Of a stretch of DNA of 64,000 nt, positions 55,408 to 64,000 are shown piece by piece. The stretch is taken from contig NZ_WUTY02000001.1 in NCBI RefSeq assembly GCF_009828925.2, positions 3,564,492 to 3,628,491 on the forward strand, written 5' to 3'. The first letter of the stretch is position 1. Every line of letters begins with the position of its first letter. The DNA is from Methylicorpusculum oleiharenae (GTDB lineage: Bacteria; Pseudomonadota; Gammaproteobacteria; Methylococcales; Methylomonadaceae). A program made the translations under genes and the position numbers. Under the pieces are notes generated by a model. The model searched no databases, was not told the origin of the DNA, and was given only the letters and a program-made list of their open reading frames with translations.

Positions 55408-56838
55408 TTAAGTTTTGTGATTATTTGAAGGTGTAGGGCAAGGCGACGACGATGCTTTCAACTTTGTCCCTTGCGGCGTGTAACAATTGGGGTCGACGGG
55501 CGCGTCTTCGGCGGCCCGGCCGTGGATACCCCAGTCAAGCGGTTGATCCTGGACGTAGCGCTTACCCAATTCCTGCGCGATTTGGGCGCGGGCCAATTCG
55601 ACGCCGAGATAAAAGGCGTGCCCGCCGTCGTTCTCGACGCCCAAATGCGGAAACAAGGCGAATGGGTCGGCGTTCGTCCACAAGCCCTCGCGGTTGAAGA
55701 TATGAATCCCTTCGGCTGAAATCATGATGCGAAAGCTGGGGTCGCGGATGGCGGCCTGTAGCTCTTGCATTTCCGCCAACGGCAGAGGAAACGGCGCACG
55801 TTCGTGTAGCGCCATCAGACCGTCGTTGATATGTTTCGGCAGGCGATTGGTTTCGTGCGCGGCCAGCATGATGCGGCGGGTAAGATCGGCTTCCTTGATC
55901 GCCCTGCAGGCGTGTTTGCTGACTTGAGTCGCCAAAATCTGGCGTATGTGCAATTCCGAACAAATGCCCAGCAGCATGGCGTTCATGCCGGCGGTATCGG
56001 CATGCGTCATTTCGGTGAGATTACCCACGCCCATCATGATTTCCACGTCCGGATGCCGCCGCCTGACTTCGTGGTAGCGAACGATCGAGTCGGTAAAGCC
56101 AAAATGAATCGGGTCGAGAATGGGGTCGACGATGAATCGTCGGCCTTTCACCGTCATTTTGGCAATCGTGCGGTCGAGCGAATCCAAATCGGCGTGCGGC
56201 GTGGCAATCAAAACCGGCGTCGAGGCCACTTCATCGGCGATCCACAGCGTATCTTCGTTGAGGCTCAACAGATAATCGGCGCCGGCCCGGCCCGCAAGCA
56301 ACAGATTATCGCTATCGAGCGAATCGACGCTGATCAAAAAGCCCTCGCTCTTCAGGGCTTTGATGGCATCGGCCAAATGCGGAAACGGGGTAGACGGCAA
56401 GCAGCCCAGATCGATGACATCCGCGCCGTCACGCCGGTATTCCTCGGCTCGGCGAACGATGGCGGCGACATTAATGTGCGGCGCTTCGACAATTTCCGCG
56501 AAGATGCGCAGTTCGTAGCGGCTCAGGTCCGGGCGTTGGCGGACTTTGCCGAAAAATTCCGGCAAGTCGTGCAGTTCTTCCGGGCCGCGTTCTACCGGTA
56601 TCCCGAAATGCCGGGACAAGGCGTCCAAATCGCCCCGGCAGCGGCCAGGCACCAGAATCCGGTCGGCGCCGAAAGTATCGGTCAGGCGGCGTTGAATCAT
56701 GTCGGCCGTCATCAGCGCCGCCACCGTGACGCCGAGAACATGAACGGTATAGTCAAAATCTGGCGACAGGTCTTCGATGGTACGGCGCAACTGCTTTTCG
56801 GCCAATTTCCCGGTAAGAAACAGAATATGCTCTGCCAT
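55408..56838 (-). CDS. DUF6513 dihydropteroate-synthase-like protein
   Basis: The 476-residue protein begins with a DUF6513 domain (HILFLTGKLAEKQLRRTIED, then RILVPGRCRGD) and continues with a pterin-binding TIM barrel like dihydropteroate synthase (GADVIDLGCLPSTPFPHL near residue 163, FLISVDSLDSDNLL, RRFIVDPILDPIHFGF, MMGVGNLTEM). Such proteins are found in methylotrophs and archaea with tetrahydromethanopterin-linked pathways; the exact reaction is not settled. It lies 25 bp after the MTHFR-like gene. Confidence 0.8.
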   Translation of the reverse strand: MAEHILFLTGKLAEKQLRRTIEDLSPDFDYTVHVLGVTVAALMTADMIQRRLTDTFGADRILVPGRCRGDLDALSRHFGIPVERGPEELHDLPEFFGKVRQRPDLSRYELRIFAEIVEAPHINVAAIVRRAEEYRRDGADVIDLGCLPSTPFPHLADAIKALKSEGFLISVDSLDSDNLLLAGRAGADYLLSLNEDTLWIADEVASTPVLIATPHADLDSLDRTIAKMTVKGRRFIVDPILDPIHFGFTDSIVRYHEVRRRHPDVEIMMGVGNLTEMTHADTAGMNAMLLGICSELHIRQILATQVSKHACRAIKEADLTRRIMLAAHETNRLPKHINDGLMALHERAPFPLPLAEMQELQAAIRDPSFRIMISAEGIHIFNREGLWTNADPFALFPHLGVENDGGHAFYLGVELARAQIAQELGKRYVQDQPLDWGIHGRAAEDAPVDPNCYTPQGTKLKASSSPCPTPSNNHKT

Positions 56839-56863
56839 GTGTTACGTATTCTTGAAGACGGCG

Positions 56864-57664
56864 TCATAAGAATTGCTCAACGCGTTTCGGCTGATGGCAT
56901 TGGGAATGGCTGTGTTGGTATGGCTTGACCAAGCTTACGCGCTCGAAATATTTTTTTAACTCCACCTTGATCGGCATGAAATACACATGCCAACCGTTTT
57001 CCGCCGCCGAGTTGATCAGTCGATTGGCGAATTCGACGTTCCAGTCGTAATCAGGTCTGAAATGCTTTGGAAACTTGACGTGATTTTTTACTTCCCAATA
57101 GTTCTGCGAGGCCAGCGTCACCACGGGACTGATGCCGATGTAGGTTTCCAAATCATCCATATGTTCGGCAAATAATTCCATCAGGCGATGATCGTAGAAT
57201 GGTTGCGAAAAAAAGCCGTTGGCGCCGGCATCGGCCTTGCGCTGAATGTAATGGCATTCGTGTTGCAAGCCTTGTCTGTGCGGGTCGAATCCGGCGTAAA
57301 TGCTCAGCTTCGGAAAACGCCGGCGGACCGCCCGAATCAAGTCAACCACGTCGGTATTGCAATAGTTGCGTTTCAAACCTTCCGGTGGGTCGCCTGTGAC
57401 CAGCAAGACGTCGTCGAGTTGGTATTGCTCGATGATGCGATACAACTCGCCGCTTTCGATTTTAAAATCAATGGCCCGAAAATGCGGCATGAAACGGTAT
57501 TTCCTCCGGTCGATGCGCGTCGCAAGCTCCCAACTGCGGATATCGAAACGCTGAATATCCGGCACGTTGATGATATTGATACTGCTATCCAGGCTCTGCA
57601 CAAACGCATATTGCTTATCAAAGGCTTCCAGCGTTCTGGGGACGATTTCAAACGAAATATTCAT
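56864..57664 (-). CDS. methylenetetrahydrofolate reductase-like protein
   Basis: The 266-residue TIM-barrel protein has SFEIVPRTLEAFDKQY at the start, VLLVTGDPPEGLKR near residue 91, IYAGFDPHRQG near residue 121, and AGANGFFSQPFYDHRLMELF near residue 146, following the MetF fold. MetF makes 5-methyltetrahydrofolate, the methyl donor for MetE, which is encoded just upstream. It is shorter than E. coli MetF (about 296). With DUF6513 downstream it may use tetrahydromethanopterin or folate derivatives; this cannot be settled from sequence. Confidence 0.78.
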   Translation of the reverse strand: MNISFEIVPRTLEAFDKQYAFVQSLDSSINIINVPDIQRFDIRSWELATRIDRRKYRFMPHFRAIDFKIESGELYRIIEQYQLDDVLLVTGDPPEGLKRNYCNTDVVDLIRAVRRRFPKLSIYAGFDPHRQGLQHECHYIQRKADAGANGFFSQPFYDHRLMELFAEHMDDLETYIGISPVVTLASQNYWEVKNHVKFPKHFRPDYDWNVEFANRLINSAAENGWHVYFMPIKVELKKYFERVSLVKPYQHSHSQCHQPKRVEQFL

Positions 57665-57700
57665 CGGCTATCGAATGTTCAGCTATTGGCTTATTGCAAA

Positions 57701-57721
57701 GCCCCGGCAATCGGCCGGGGC
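57701..57721 (-). terminator. stem-loop between metE and the MTHFR-like gene
   Basis: GCCCCGGC pairs exactly with GCCGGGGC around a 5-base loop. On the minus strand only three T follow, so it is a weak or partial terminator that may set the downstream genes lower than metE. Confidence 0.5.
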
Positions 57722-57745
57722 GGTTCATAGAAGAAACGACGAGGA

Positions 57746-60040
57746 TTAACCCAGCGTAGCGCGCAACGTCTTGGCGGCGGCCACCATCTGGGTCAGTGCC
57801 GGTATCACTTCATCCCACTGGCGGGTTTTCAGGCCGCAATCCGGGTTGACCCACAGCCGTTCGGCCGGAATGCGTTCGGCGGCTTTGCGCATCAGCGCAA
57901 CGATATGCTGCTCGCTCGGAATATTGGGCGAATGGATGTCGTACACGCCGGGACCGATGCCGTTCGGGTAGTTGAAATGCTCGAAGGCATCCAGCAATTC
58001 CATGTCGGAACGCGAGGTCTCGATGGTGATGGCATCGGCGTCCATGTCGGCGATGGCGGCGATGATGTCGTTGAATTCGGAGTAACACATGTGGGTGTGT
58101 ATCTGCGTCTCGTCGGCTACGCCGCCCGTCGTGATACGGAACGCTTCCACCGCCCAATCCAGATACGCCTGCCATTGCGATTTGCGTAACGGCAAACCTT
58201 CGCGTAGGGCCGCTTCGTCGATTTGAATCACGCCGATACCGGCTTTCTCCAAATCCAGCACTTCCGCGCGGATGGCCAAGGCCAGCTGCTTACAGGTGAC
58301 CGAACGCGGCTGGTCGTCGCGGACGAACGACCAGTTCAAAATGGTCACCGGCCCGGTCAGCATGCCTTTCATCGGTTTGTCGGTCAGCGATTGGGCGTAG
58401 CTGATCCATTCGACGGTCATCGCCTGCGGGCGGCTGATGTCGCCGAACAGAATGGGCGGTTTGACGCAACGCGAACCGTAAGACTGCACCCAACCGGATT
58501 GGCTGAATGCGTAGCCGTCGAGCTGTTCGCCGAAATATTCCACCATGTCGTTACGCTCGGCTTCGCCATGCACGAAGACGTCCAAACCGAGCGCTTCCTG
58601 TTCGCGCACGCAACGGGCTATTTCGGCCCGCATTACGGCTTTATAGCCGGCTTCACTCAGTTTTCCCGATTTGAATTGGCTGCGTGCCAGGCGAATTTCA
58701 GAGGTCTGCGGAAACGAGCCGATGGTCGTGGTGGGAAACTTGGGCAGTTTCAATAGCGCAGCCTGCTTGATGGCACGTTGCGCATACGCACTTTGGCGTT
58801 GTCCCCGTTGCGAGCTAATACCGACAAGAGCGGCTTTGACCGCTGGATTATTAACTCGCGGTGAATGGCGGCGTGCTTCAATGGCGGCGCGGTTAGCCTC
58901 CAATTCGACTTTGGTAGCCTCCCGGCCTTGATTTAACGCGGTAGCCAACACCTGTAGTTCACCGAGTTTTTGTTTGGCAAAGGCCAGCCAGGATTTGATT
59001 TCGGCGTCGAGTTTCTGCTCGCTGTCCAGATCGACCGGCATGTGCAGCAGCGAACACGACGGCGCGAGCCACAGGCGTTCGCCCAGTTGTTGAGCAATCG
59101 GTTCCAGCCAATCCAGCACGGTGTTGAGGTCGGTTTTCCAGATATTGCGGCCATTGATTACGCCGAGCGATAGCACTTTGTCCGCAGGCAACTGCTCGAT
59201 CAGCGGTTCGACATCATTGCGGCCGTTGACGGCATCGACGTGCAGGCCGGCCACCGGCAAATTGGCGGCGAGACAGAGGTTTTCCGCCAGTTCGCCGAAA
59301 TAAGTCGCCAGCAACAGTTTGACCCGACAGTCGCTTAAGTGCTGGTAAGCCCTATCAAACGCGCCTTGCCAAACGGCATCGAGTTCGGTGACCAGAATCG
59401 GTTCGTCGATCTGCACCCATTCGATACCTGCATTTGCCAGCGTTTCCAGCAACGCCGCGTAAACCGGCAGTAGCTTGGGCAACAGTGCCAGCTTGTCAGA
59501 GTCGTCTTTGGCCTTGCCCAGCCATAAGTAGGTGACCGGGCCGATGATCACCGGCTTGGTGGCGACGCCTTGCGCCTTGGCTTCGGCCAGTTGTTCCAGC
59601 AGGCGCGAGGCGTCCAGTTTGAAATCCGTGGCGACGGTGAACTCGGGCACGATGTAGTGATAATTGGTATCAAACCACTTGGTCATTTCGCCGGCAGCCA
59701 CGCCACCGCAACACGCTGAGGCTTCGTTGGCGGATTGCGCCGAACGGCCACGGGCGACCCGAAAGTAATTGTCCAACGCGTCGCCGTGGAAATGTTGTAC
59801 CCGCTCAGGCAAGTTGCCCAAGGTAAAGCTCATGTCCAGCACTTGGTCGTAAAAGGCGAAGTCGCCGACCGGCACCCAATCCAGTCCGGCTTGCAGTTGC
59901 CAATGGCGCTGGCGTAACTGCTGGCCGAGTGTTTTAAGATCGTCGCGCGAGGACTGGCCTTGCCAGTACGACTCTAAAGCAAACTTCAGCTCGCGTTTGG
60001 CGCCGATACGGGGAAAACCTAAATTGTGAATTTTCGTCAT
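57746..60040 (-). CDS. metE: cobalamin-independent methionine synthase
   Basis: MetE transfers the methyl group of 5-methyltetrahydropteroyl-glutamate to homocysteine without B12. The 764-residue protein starts [20 protein letters not shown] at the ATG 60040, has [16 protein letters not shown] near residue 431, and the zinc ligands [11 protein letters not shown] near residue 640 and [11 protein letters not shown] near residue 725. The divergent LysR gene looks like MetR, the normal activator of metE. Confidence 0.96.
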   Translation of the reverse strand: MTKIHNLGFPRIGAKRELKFALESYWQGQSSRDDLKTLGQQLRQRHWQLQAGLDWVPVGDFAFYDQVLDMSFTLGNLPERVQHFHGDALDNYFRVARGRSAQSANEASACCGGVAAGEMTKWFDTNYHYIVPEFTVATDFKLDASRLLEQLAEAKAQGVATKPVIIGPVTYLWLGKAKDDSDKLALLPKLLPVYAALLETLANAGIEWVQIDEPILVTELDAVWQGAFDRAYQHLSDCRVKLLLATYFGELAENLCLAANLPVAGLHVDAVNGRNDVEPLIEQLPADKVLSLGVINGRNIWKTDLNTVLDWLEPIAQQLGERLWLAPSCSLLHMPVDLDSEQKLDAEIKSWLAFAKQKLGELQVLATALNQGREATKVELEANRAAIEARRHSPRVNNPAVKAALVGISSQRGQRQSAYAQRAIKQAALLKLPKFPTTTIGSFPQTSEIRLARSQFKSGKLSEAGYKAVMRAEIARCVREQEALGLDVFVHGEAERNDMVEYFGEQLDGYAFSQSGWVQSYGSRCVKPPILFGDISRPQAMTVEWISYAQSLTDKPMKGMLTGPVTILNWSFVRDDQPRSVTCKQLALAIRAEVLDLEKAGIGVIQIDEAALREGLPLRKSQWQAYLDWAVEAFRITTGGVADETQIHTHMCYSEFNDIIAAIADMDADAITIETSRSDMELLDAFEHFNYPNGIGPGVYDIHSPNIPSEQHIVALMRKAAERIPAERLWVNPDCGLKTRQWDEVIPALTQMVAAAKTLRATLG

Positions 60041-60128
60041 GAAAAATACCGTCTGTTGAATGTTTGACACATAAAACATTGTAAACAGACAAACGAATGA
60101 CGATAATCGATGATTCTTCATCTATTCA

Positions 60129-60141
60129 TGAGGTATATTCA
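60129..60141. promoter_or_regulatory. candidate MetR-binding site
   Basis: TGAG-GTATA-TTCA has one difference from the MetR consensus TGAA-N5-TTCA and lies in the 106-bp gap between metE and the divergent metR-like gene, just before the latter's ATG. It would allow autoregulation and metE activation. Confidence 0.45.
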
Positions 60142-60146
60142 TCAAT

Positions 60147-61031
60147 ATGGAATTGATCCACCTGCGCATCCTGCTGGCGTTAAAACGCCACGGCACCCTG
60201 AGCGCCGCCGCCGAAACCCTGCATCTGACCCAATCGGCGCTGTCGCATCAAATCAAAAACCTGGAGCAGCGCCTGGGCGTAACGCTGTGGTATAAGCAAG
60301 GTAGGGTGCTGGTATTGAGCCAGGCCGGGCGCTATTTGTCGGAGGTGGCCGAGTCGGTCATAGCCACCGTTGATTCGGCAGAAAATCATTTGGCGCAGTT
60401 GGCCAAAGGCAAAACCGGCAAGCTGACCATCGGTATCGAATGCCATGCCTGCTACGAATGGTTCCGCAATATTCTGCAACCCTATTTACGCGCCTGGCCG
60501 GATTTAAGCGTCGAAGTTACCTCCCGTTATCGCTTTGAATCGTTCGAAGCCATCCGCCAATACAAACTGGATGCAGTGTTGACTTCCGACCCGGTCAATA
60601 ACGGCTTGCTCAGCTACCAGCCGCTGTTCGATTTTGAGTTGGTGTTGATCGTGGCTGACAGCCATCCCTTAGCCGGACGCGCCGAAATCACGCCCGACGA
60701 CCTGCGTGGCGAAACCGTGTTGACTTACCCCGTGGTCCGAGACCGCCTCGACATGTTCCGCAAGGTGCTGCAACCGGCCGGCATCGAACCCGCCGCTCAT
60801 ATCCAGGTCGAGGAAACCGATATCATGCTGCAACTGGCCGCCGCCGGCCGCGGTGTCTGTCTGCTACCGGAATGGCTGCTCGCTGACAAATCCGCCAAAC
60901 TCGGCCTGACCGGCTTGCGTTTCGTCGGCCTGCCCATCGGTAAAACCATGTATTTGGCTTGTCGCCACGAGGACATTGGCTTGGAATATTTACAGTGGTT
61001 AGTGGAGCATGCCGGTAAGTCGGTGGCATGA
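60147..61031 (+). CDS. metR: LysR-family regulator, MetR-like
   Basis: The 294-residue protein has the LysR winged helix (ILLALKRHGTLSAAAETLHL, then LSHQIKNLEQRLGVTLWYK) and a two-lobed effector domain with GKTGKLTIGIECHACYEWF near residue 91. The ECH.CY.W form and divergent position next to metE match MetR, whose co-activator is homocysteine. LysR genes divergent from their targets are the rule. The stop at 61031 is followed by 130 bp up to the riboswitch promoter. Confidence 0.85.
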   Translation: MELIHLRILLALKRHGTLSAAAETLHLTQSALSHQIKNLEQRLGVTLWYKQGRVLVLSQAGRYLSEVAESVIATVDSAENHLAQLAKGKTGKLTIGIECHACYEWFRNILQPYLRAWPDLSVEVTSRYRFESFEAIRQYKLDAVLTSDPVNNGLLSYQPLFDFELVLIVADSHPLAGRAEITPDDLRGETVLTYPVVRDRLDMFRKVLQPAGIEPAAHIQVEETDIMLQLAAAGRGVCLLPEWLLADKSAKLGLTGLRFVGLPIGKTMYLACRHEDIGLEYLQWLVEHAGKSVA

Positions 61032-61163
61032 TTTACAAGCGGGCCGGGTTGGATTGGATTGCGCACATCAGGCACTAAAATCAGAATGGCAGTGCATTCA
61101 AGCACAAAACACAACATATAGTTAAAAAATGTCGCTATAAATTCTATATATAGTTATTATAGC

Positions 61164-61192
61164 TTGACAACACTCCCTATGGACTCTAAACT
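61164..61192 (+). promoter_or_regulatory. sigma-70-type promoter of the riboswitch leader
   Basis: TTGACA (61164-61169), 17 bases and TAAACT (61187-61192), then the cobalamin leader starts within ten bases. The -35 is perfect and spacing optimal. Confidence 0.65.
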
Positions 61193-61201
61193 TTCATTCT
61201 A

Positions 61202-61392
61202 AGACGGTTCCCCCGACGGGGATTAAAAGGGAATCCGGTAGGCGCTTGTGCGTTTTTCGCATAAGTGCCGGTAAGCCGGAGCTGCCCCCGCAACTGTAAT
61301 CGGCGAGTTTAGGTTCACCCCGTGCCACTGGACGCGAGTCCGGGAAGGCCGAACCGAGACGGCGACCCGAAAGCCAGGAGACCTGCCCTCGA
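61202..61392 (+). ncRNA. cobalamin (AdoCbl) riboswitch
   Basis: The leader shows conserved parts of the cobalamin element in order: GACGGTTCCCCC..., AAAAGGGAATCCGGT, GCTGCCCCCGCAACTGTAA, GCCACTGG with CGGGAAGGC, and the B12 box AGCCAGGAGACCTGCC (61374-61389). It precedes the ribonucleotide reductase gene by about 130 bases; AdoCbl binding should switch the downstream gene off. Confidence 0.93.
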
Positions 61393-61520
61393 AACCTTTA
61401 TCAACCAGGAGCGGGGTGTCTCCGAGGACGATGGCAAGCATTGCGGTTCGGGCTATTTCGGCTTCCGTTTTGCGTCTGCCGTTGCGGCTTCATGTCCCCG
61501 CTCCCTTCGTGGAGAAACAC

Positions 61521-64000
61521 ATGGATACTGCCGCTCAACCCGCCAGCTCTTATCCTGGCACAGCCGAAAATGTTACACTCGCCCTGTCTCGCCCGATGGA
61601 TAGTGGCTTGGAAGTCATTCGCCGCAACCGTTCCGTGGTCGCGTTTCAACCGGAAAAAATCGCCATCGCCATCACCAAAGCCTTTTTGGCTGTGGAAGGC
61701 CAGCACAGTGTCAATTCGGCGCGGATCCGCGATCAGGTGGCCCAACTCACTGCCAGCGTCGTCGACGCCTTGACGCGGCGCTTGCCCGGCGGCGGCACGG
61801 TGCATATCGAGGACATTCAGGACCAGGTGGAACTGGCGTTGATGCGTTCCGGCGCCCATGACGTGGCCCGCGCTTATGTTCTCTACCGAGAAAAACACGC
61901 CGAACAGCGCGCGGCCCAGCAAGCAATCGGCAATGCCACACCCGCTTTGCAAGTGGACGACCACGGCCAACGCCGGCCGCTGGACAGTGCCGCGTTCATC
62001 GCGCTGTGCCGCGAGGCTTGCGCCGGCCTAACCGGTGTCGATGCCGAGCGGGTTTGGGCAGAAACCTTGACCAATCTGTACGACGGCATGCCTCTGGCGG
62101 CGGTGCGTCAGGCCTTGGTCTTGGCGGCGCGCACCTTGATCGAAGCCGAGCCGGACTATGCCAAAGTCGCCGCGCGATTGCTGTTAAGCAATCTGCGCCT
62201 GGAAGCGACCGGTTCGGCATTGACGCAAACCGACATGGCCGAACGCTACGCCGGTTGCTTTGCCGATTTCATCGCTGCCGGCGTCGCCGCCGAGTTACTC
62301 GACCCTCGGCTGGCCGAGTTCGATCTGGAAAAACTGGGCTTGGCCTTACAGGCCGAGCGTGATCTGCAATTCGATTACCTGGGTCTGCAAACCCTGTACG
62401 ACCGCTATTTTTTACACATCGACGGCCGCCGTATCGAACTGCCGCAGTGCTTTTTCATGCGGGTGGCGATGGGCTTGGCATTAAACGAGATCGACCGCGA
62501 AACGCGCGCTATCGAATTTTACCGCCTGCTATCGAGCTTCGACTTTATGTGTTCGACGCCGACCTTGTTCAACAGCGGCACTCGCCATTCCCAACTGTCG
62601 TCGTGCTATCTGACCACGGTGTCGGACGATTTGGACGGCATTTACCAAAGCATCAAGGAAAACGCGCTGCTGCAAAAATACGCCGGCGGCCTGGGCAACG
62701 ACTGGACGCCGGTGCGGGCGCTGGGCAGCCGGATCAAGGGCACCAACGGCCATAGCCAGGGCGTGATTCCGTTCTTGAAAGTGGTCAACGACACCGCCGT
62801 CGCGGTCAACCAAGGCGGCAAGCGCAAGGGCGCGGTGTGCGCTTATCTGGAAAACTGGCATCTGGATTTCGAGGAATTTCTGGAACTGCGCAAAAACACC
62901 GGCGACGAGCGCCGCCGTTGCCACGACATGAACACCGCCGCCTGGGTGTCGGACCTGTTCATGCAGCGGGTGCGGGAAAACAGTGATTGGACTTTATTTT
63001 CGCCGGTGGACGTGCCGGATTTGCACGATTTGTACGGCGCGGCCTTTGCCGAGGCTTACCAAACCTACGAAGCCAAGGCCGAGCGCGGCGAGATCCCATT
63101 GTTCAAGCGGATCAGTGCTGTGCAATTGTGGCGCAAGATGTTGACCATGCTGTTCGAAACCGGCCATCCCTGGATTACCTTCAAGGACGCCTGCAATCTG
63201 CGTTCGCCGCAGCAGCACGTCGGGGTGATCCACAGTTCCAACCTCTGTACCGAGATCACGCTGAATACCTCTAATAATGAAACTGCCGTCTGCAATCTGG
63301 GCTCGGTGAATCTGGCCGCGCACTTGGTTGAACTTAACGGCGAATGGCAACTGGACGCCGACAAATTGCAACGCACCATTAACACCGCGATGCGGATGCT
63401 GGACAATGTCATCGACATCAATTTTTACGCCACTGTCAAAGCGCGTAACGCCAACCTGCGCCACCGCCCGGTCGGCCTGGGCATGATGGGTTTCTCCGAT
63501 TGCCTGCACCAACTGGGTATCGCTTACGCCAGCCCGGAAGCCGTGGCGTTTGCCGATTATTCCGCCGAATTGTTGTGTTACTACGCGTACCAAGCCTCAG
63601 CCGATTTGGCCGAGCAACGCGGCCGCTACAGCAGCTTTGCCGGCAGTTTGTGGCAACAAGGTTTGCTGCCGCCGGATACCTTGGAACATTTGGCCGAAAC
63701 CCGCGGTGATTTGGGCGTGGCTGCGGGCGGCCGTCTTGACTGGAACGCGTTACGCGAACGCATTGCTCAGGTCGGCATACGCAACTCCAATTGCGTGGCA
63801 ATTGCGCCGACTGCAACGATTTCCAACATCGTCGGCGTCTCGGCGTCTATAGAGCCGGTCTATCAGAATCTATACGTCAAATCCAATCTGTCCGGCGAGT
63901 TCACCGTGGTCAACGCCGCATTGGTACGCGAGTTGAAAGCCCTGGATTTATGGGATGCGGTGATGGTCGCCGACCTGAAATACTTCGACGGCTCGCTAGC
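61521..64000 (+). CDS. nrdA: class I ribonucleoside-diphosphate reductase alpha subunit (partial)
   Basis: The frame is open from 61521 to the end of the window (826 codons), so the 3' end is missing. ATP-cone text RRNRSVVAFQPEKIAIAITK is near residue 35. The catalytic domain has STPTLFNSGT and SSCYLTTVSDDLDGIYQSIK, NLCTEITLNTSNNETAVCNL and PTATISNIVGVSASIEP, all of NrdA type. The ATG at 61521 follows GGAG at six bases; an in-frame ATG at 61431 has a less well spaced site. It is behind a cobalamin riboswitch, which fits a B12-independent isozyme kept off when a B12-dependent NrdJ can act. Confidence 0.92.
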   Translation, partial: MDTAAQPASSYPGTAENVTLALSRPMDSGLEVIRRNRSVVAFQPEKIAIAITKAFLAVEGQHSVNSARIRDQVAQLTASVVDALTRRLPGGGTVHIEDIQDQVELALMRSGAHDVARAYVLYREKHAEQRAAQQAIGNATPALQVDDHGQRRPLDSAAFIALCREACAGLTGVDAERVWAETLTNLYDGMPLAAVRQALVLAARTLIEAEPDYAKVAARLLLSNLRLEATGSALTQTDMAERYAGCFADFIAAGVAAELLDPRLAEFDLEKLGLALQAERDLQFDYLGLQTLYDRYFLHIDGRRIELPQCFFMRVAMGLALNEIDRETRAIEFYRLLSSFDFMCSTPTLFNSGTRHSQLSSCYLTTVSDDLDGIYQSIKENALLQKYAGGLGNDWTPVRALGSRIKGTNGHSQGVIPFLKVVNDTAVAVNQGGKRKGAVCAYLENWHLDFEEFLELRKNTGDERRRCHDMNTAAWVSDLFMQRVRENSDWTLFSPVDVPDLHDLYGAAFAEAYQTYEAKAERGEIPLFKRISAVQLWRKMLTMLFETGHPWITFKDACNLRSPQQHVGVIHSSNLCTEITLNTSNNETAVCNLGSVNLAAHLVELNGEWQLDADKLQRTINTAMRMLDNVIDINFYATVKARNANLRHRPVGLGMMGFSDCLHQLGIAYASPEAVAFADYSAELLCYYAYQASADLAEQRGRYSSFAGSLWQQGLLPPDTLEHLAETRGDLGVAAGGRLDWNALRERIAQVGIRNSNCVAIAPTATISNIVGVSASIEPVYQNLYVKSNLSGEFTVVNAALVRELKALDLWDAVMVADLKYFDGSL

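Noticed and set aside
57188-57730. Long plus-strand frames opposite the MTHFR, DUF6513 and metE genes
   Set aside because: They are antisense shadows of G+C-rich coding DNA without ribosome sites or family motifs.
61322-61603. Short reading frame across the riboswitch
   Set aside because: It overlaps the conserved cobalamin element and the nrdA start in another frame, so it is a by-product of the structured leader.

Overview
The window is a chromosomal segment of a gammaproteobacterium. The run gyrA-serC-pheA-hisC-tyrA-aroA-cmk-rpsA-ihfB-lapA is the usual gammaproteobacterial order. A DUF6513 dihydropteroate-synthase-like protein next to a methylenetetrahydrofolate-reductase-like protein points to a methylotroph, most likely a Methylococcales methanotroph. 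That placement is inference from gene content, not a database match. No rRNA, tRNA or CRISPR array was recognised.

Layout. 1-8.8 kb holds a broken-off penicillin-binding protein, a SAM methyltransferase, bcp, a TetR regulator and the pgsA-uvrC-UDG-prfC minus-strand cluster. 8.8-13.8 kb holds a HerA-like ATPase, a nested-palindrome repeat, and feoABC behind a Fur-box-like site. 13.9-25.1 kb is the housekeeping cluster from lapA back to gyrA. 25.3-26.9 kb holds three small enzymes (dienelactone hydrolase family, Dabb protein, low-molecular-weight phosphatase).

27.3-37.2 kb is one tightly packed minus-strand block of eight genes: an MBOAT acyltransferase, an SGNH partner, a HerA/DUF87 ATPase, a PH-domain membrane protein, a TraI_2 (MobH)-like protein that has lost the HD catalytic residues, a TraD-like coupling ATPase, an unknown protein and a DUF4400 protein. 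No integrase, mating-pair genes or att sites accompany it. It looks like a conjugation-derived module kept without conjugation and is the best candidate for an undescribed system.

37.4-44.7 kb is decaying accessory DNA. A MerT-TauE fusion gene is split by an IS110 element whose bridge RNA can be read in the sequence. It is followed by a second TauE/SafE gene and a LysR remnant, and preceded by nrtS and a small membrane-protein gene. An IS5-type element with a 4-bp target duplication lies between two nearly identical MerR-type promoters. 45.0-52.6 kb is an extended mercury operon: merR, merT, merP, a stand-alone copy of the MerA HMA domain, merA, merD, merC, a DsrE-like gene, a cysteine-rich metal-binding protein, an HD-GYP protein, a merE-like gene and a CobW GTPase. 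Fragments of duplicated genes are scattered between them.

53-55 kb holds a 5'-truncated pirin gene and two unknown lipoproteins. From about 55.4 kb to the end the DNA is visibly richer in G+C. It carries DUF6513, an MTHFR-like gene, metE, a divergent MetR-like LysR gene, and a cobalamin riboswitch in front of a class I ribonucleotide reductase alpha chain that runs off the window. This end looks like a B12-sparing methionine/deoxynucleotide cluster: metE replaces B12-dependent methionine synthase, and the riboswitch would turn the B12-independent reductase off when B12 is plentiful.
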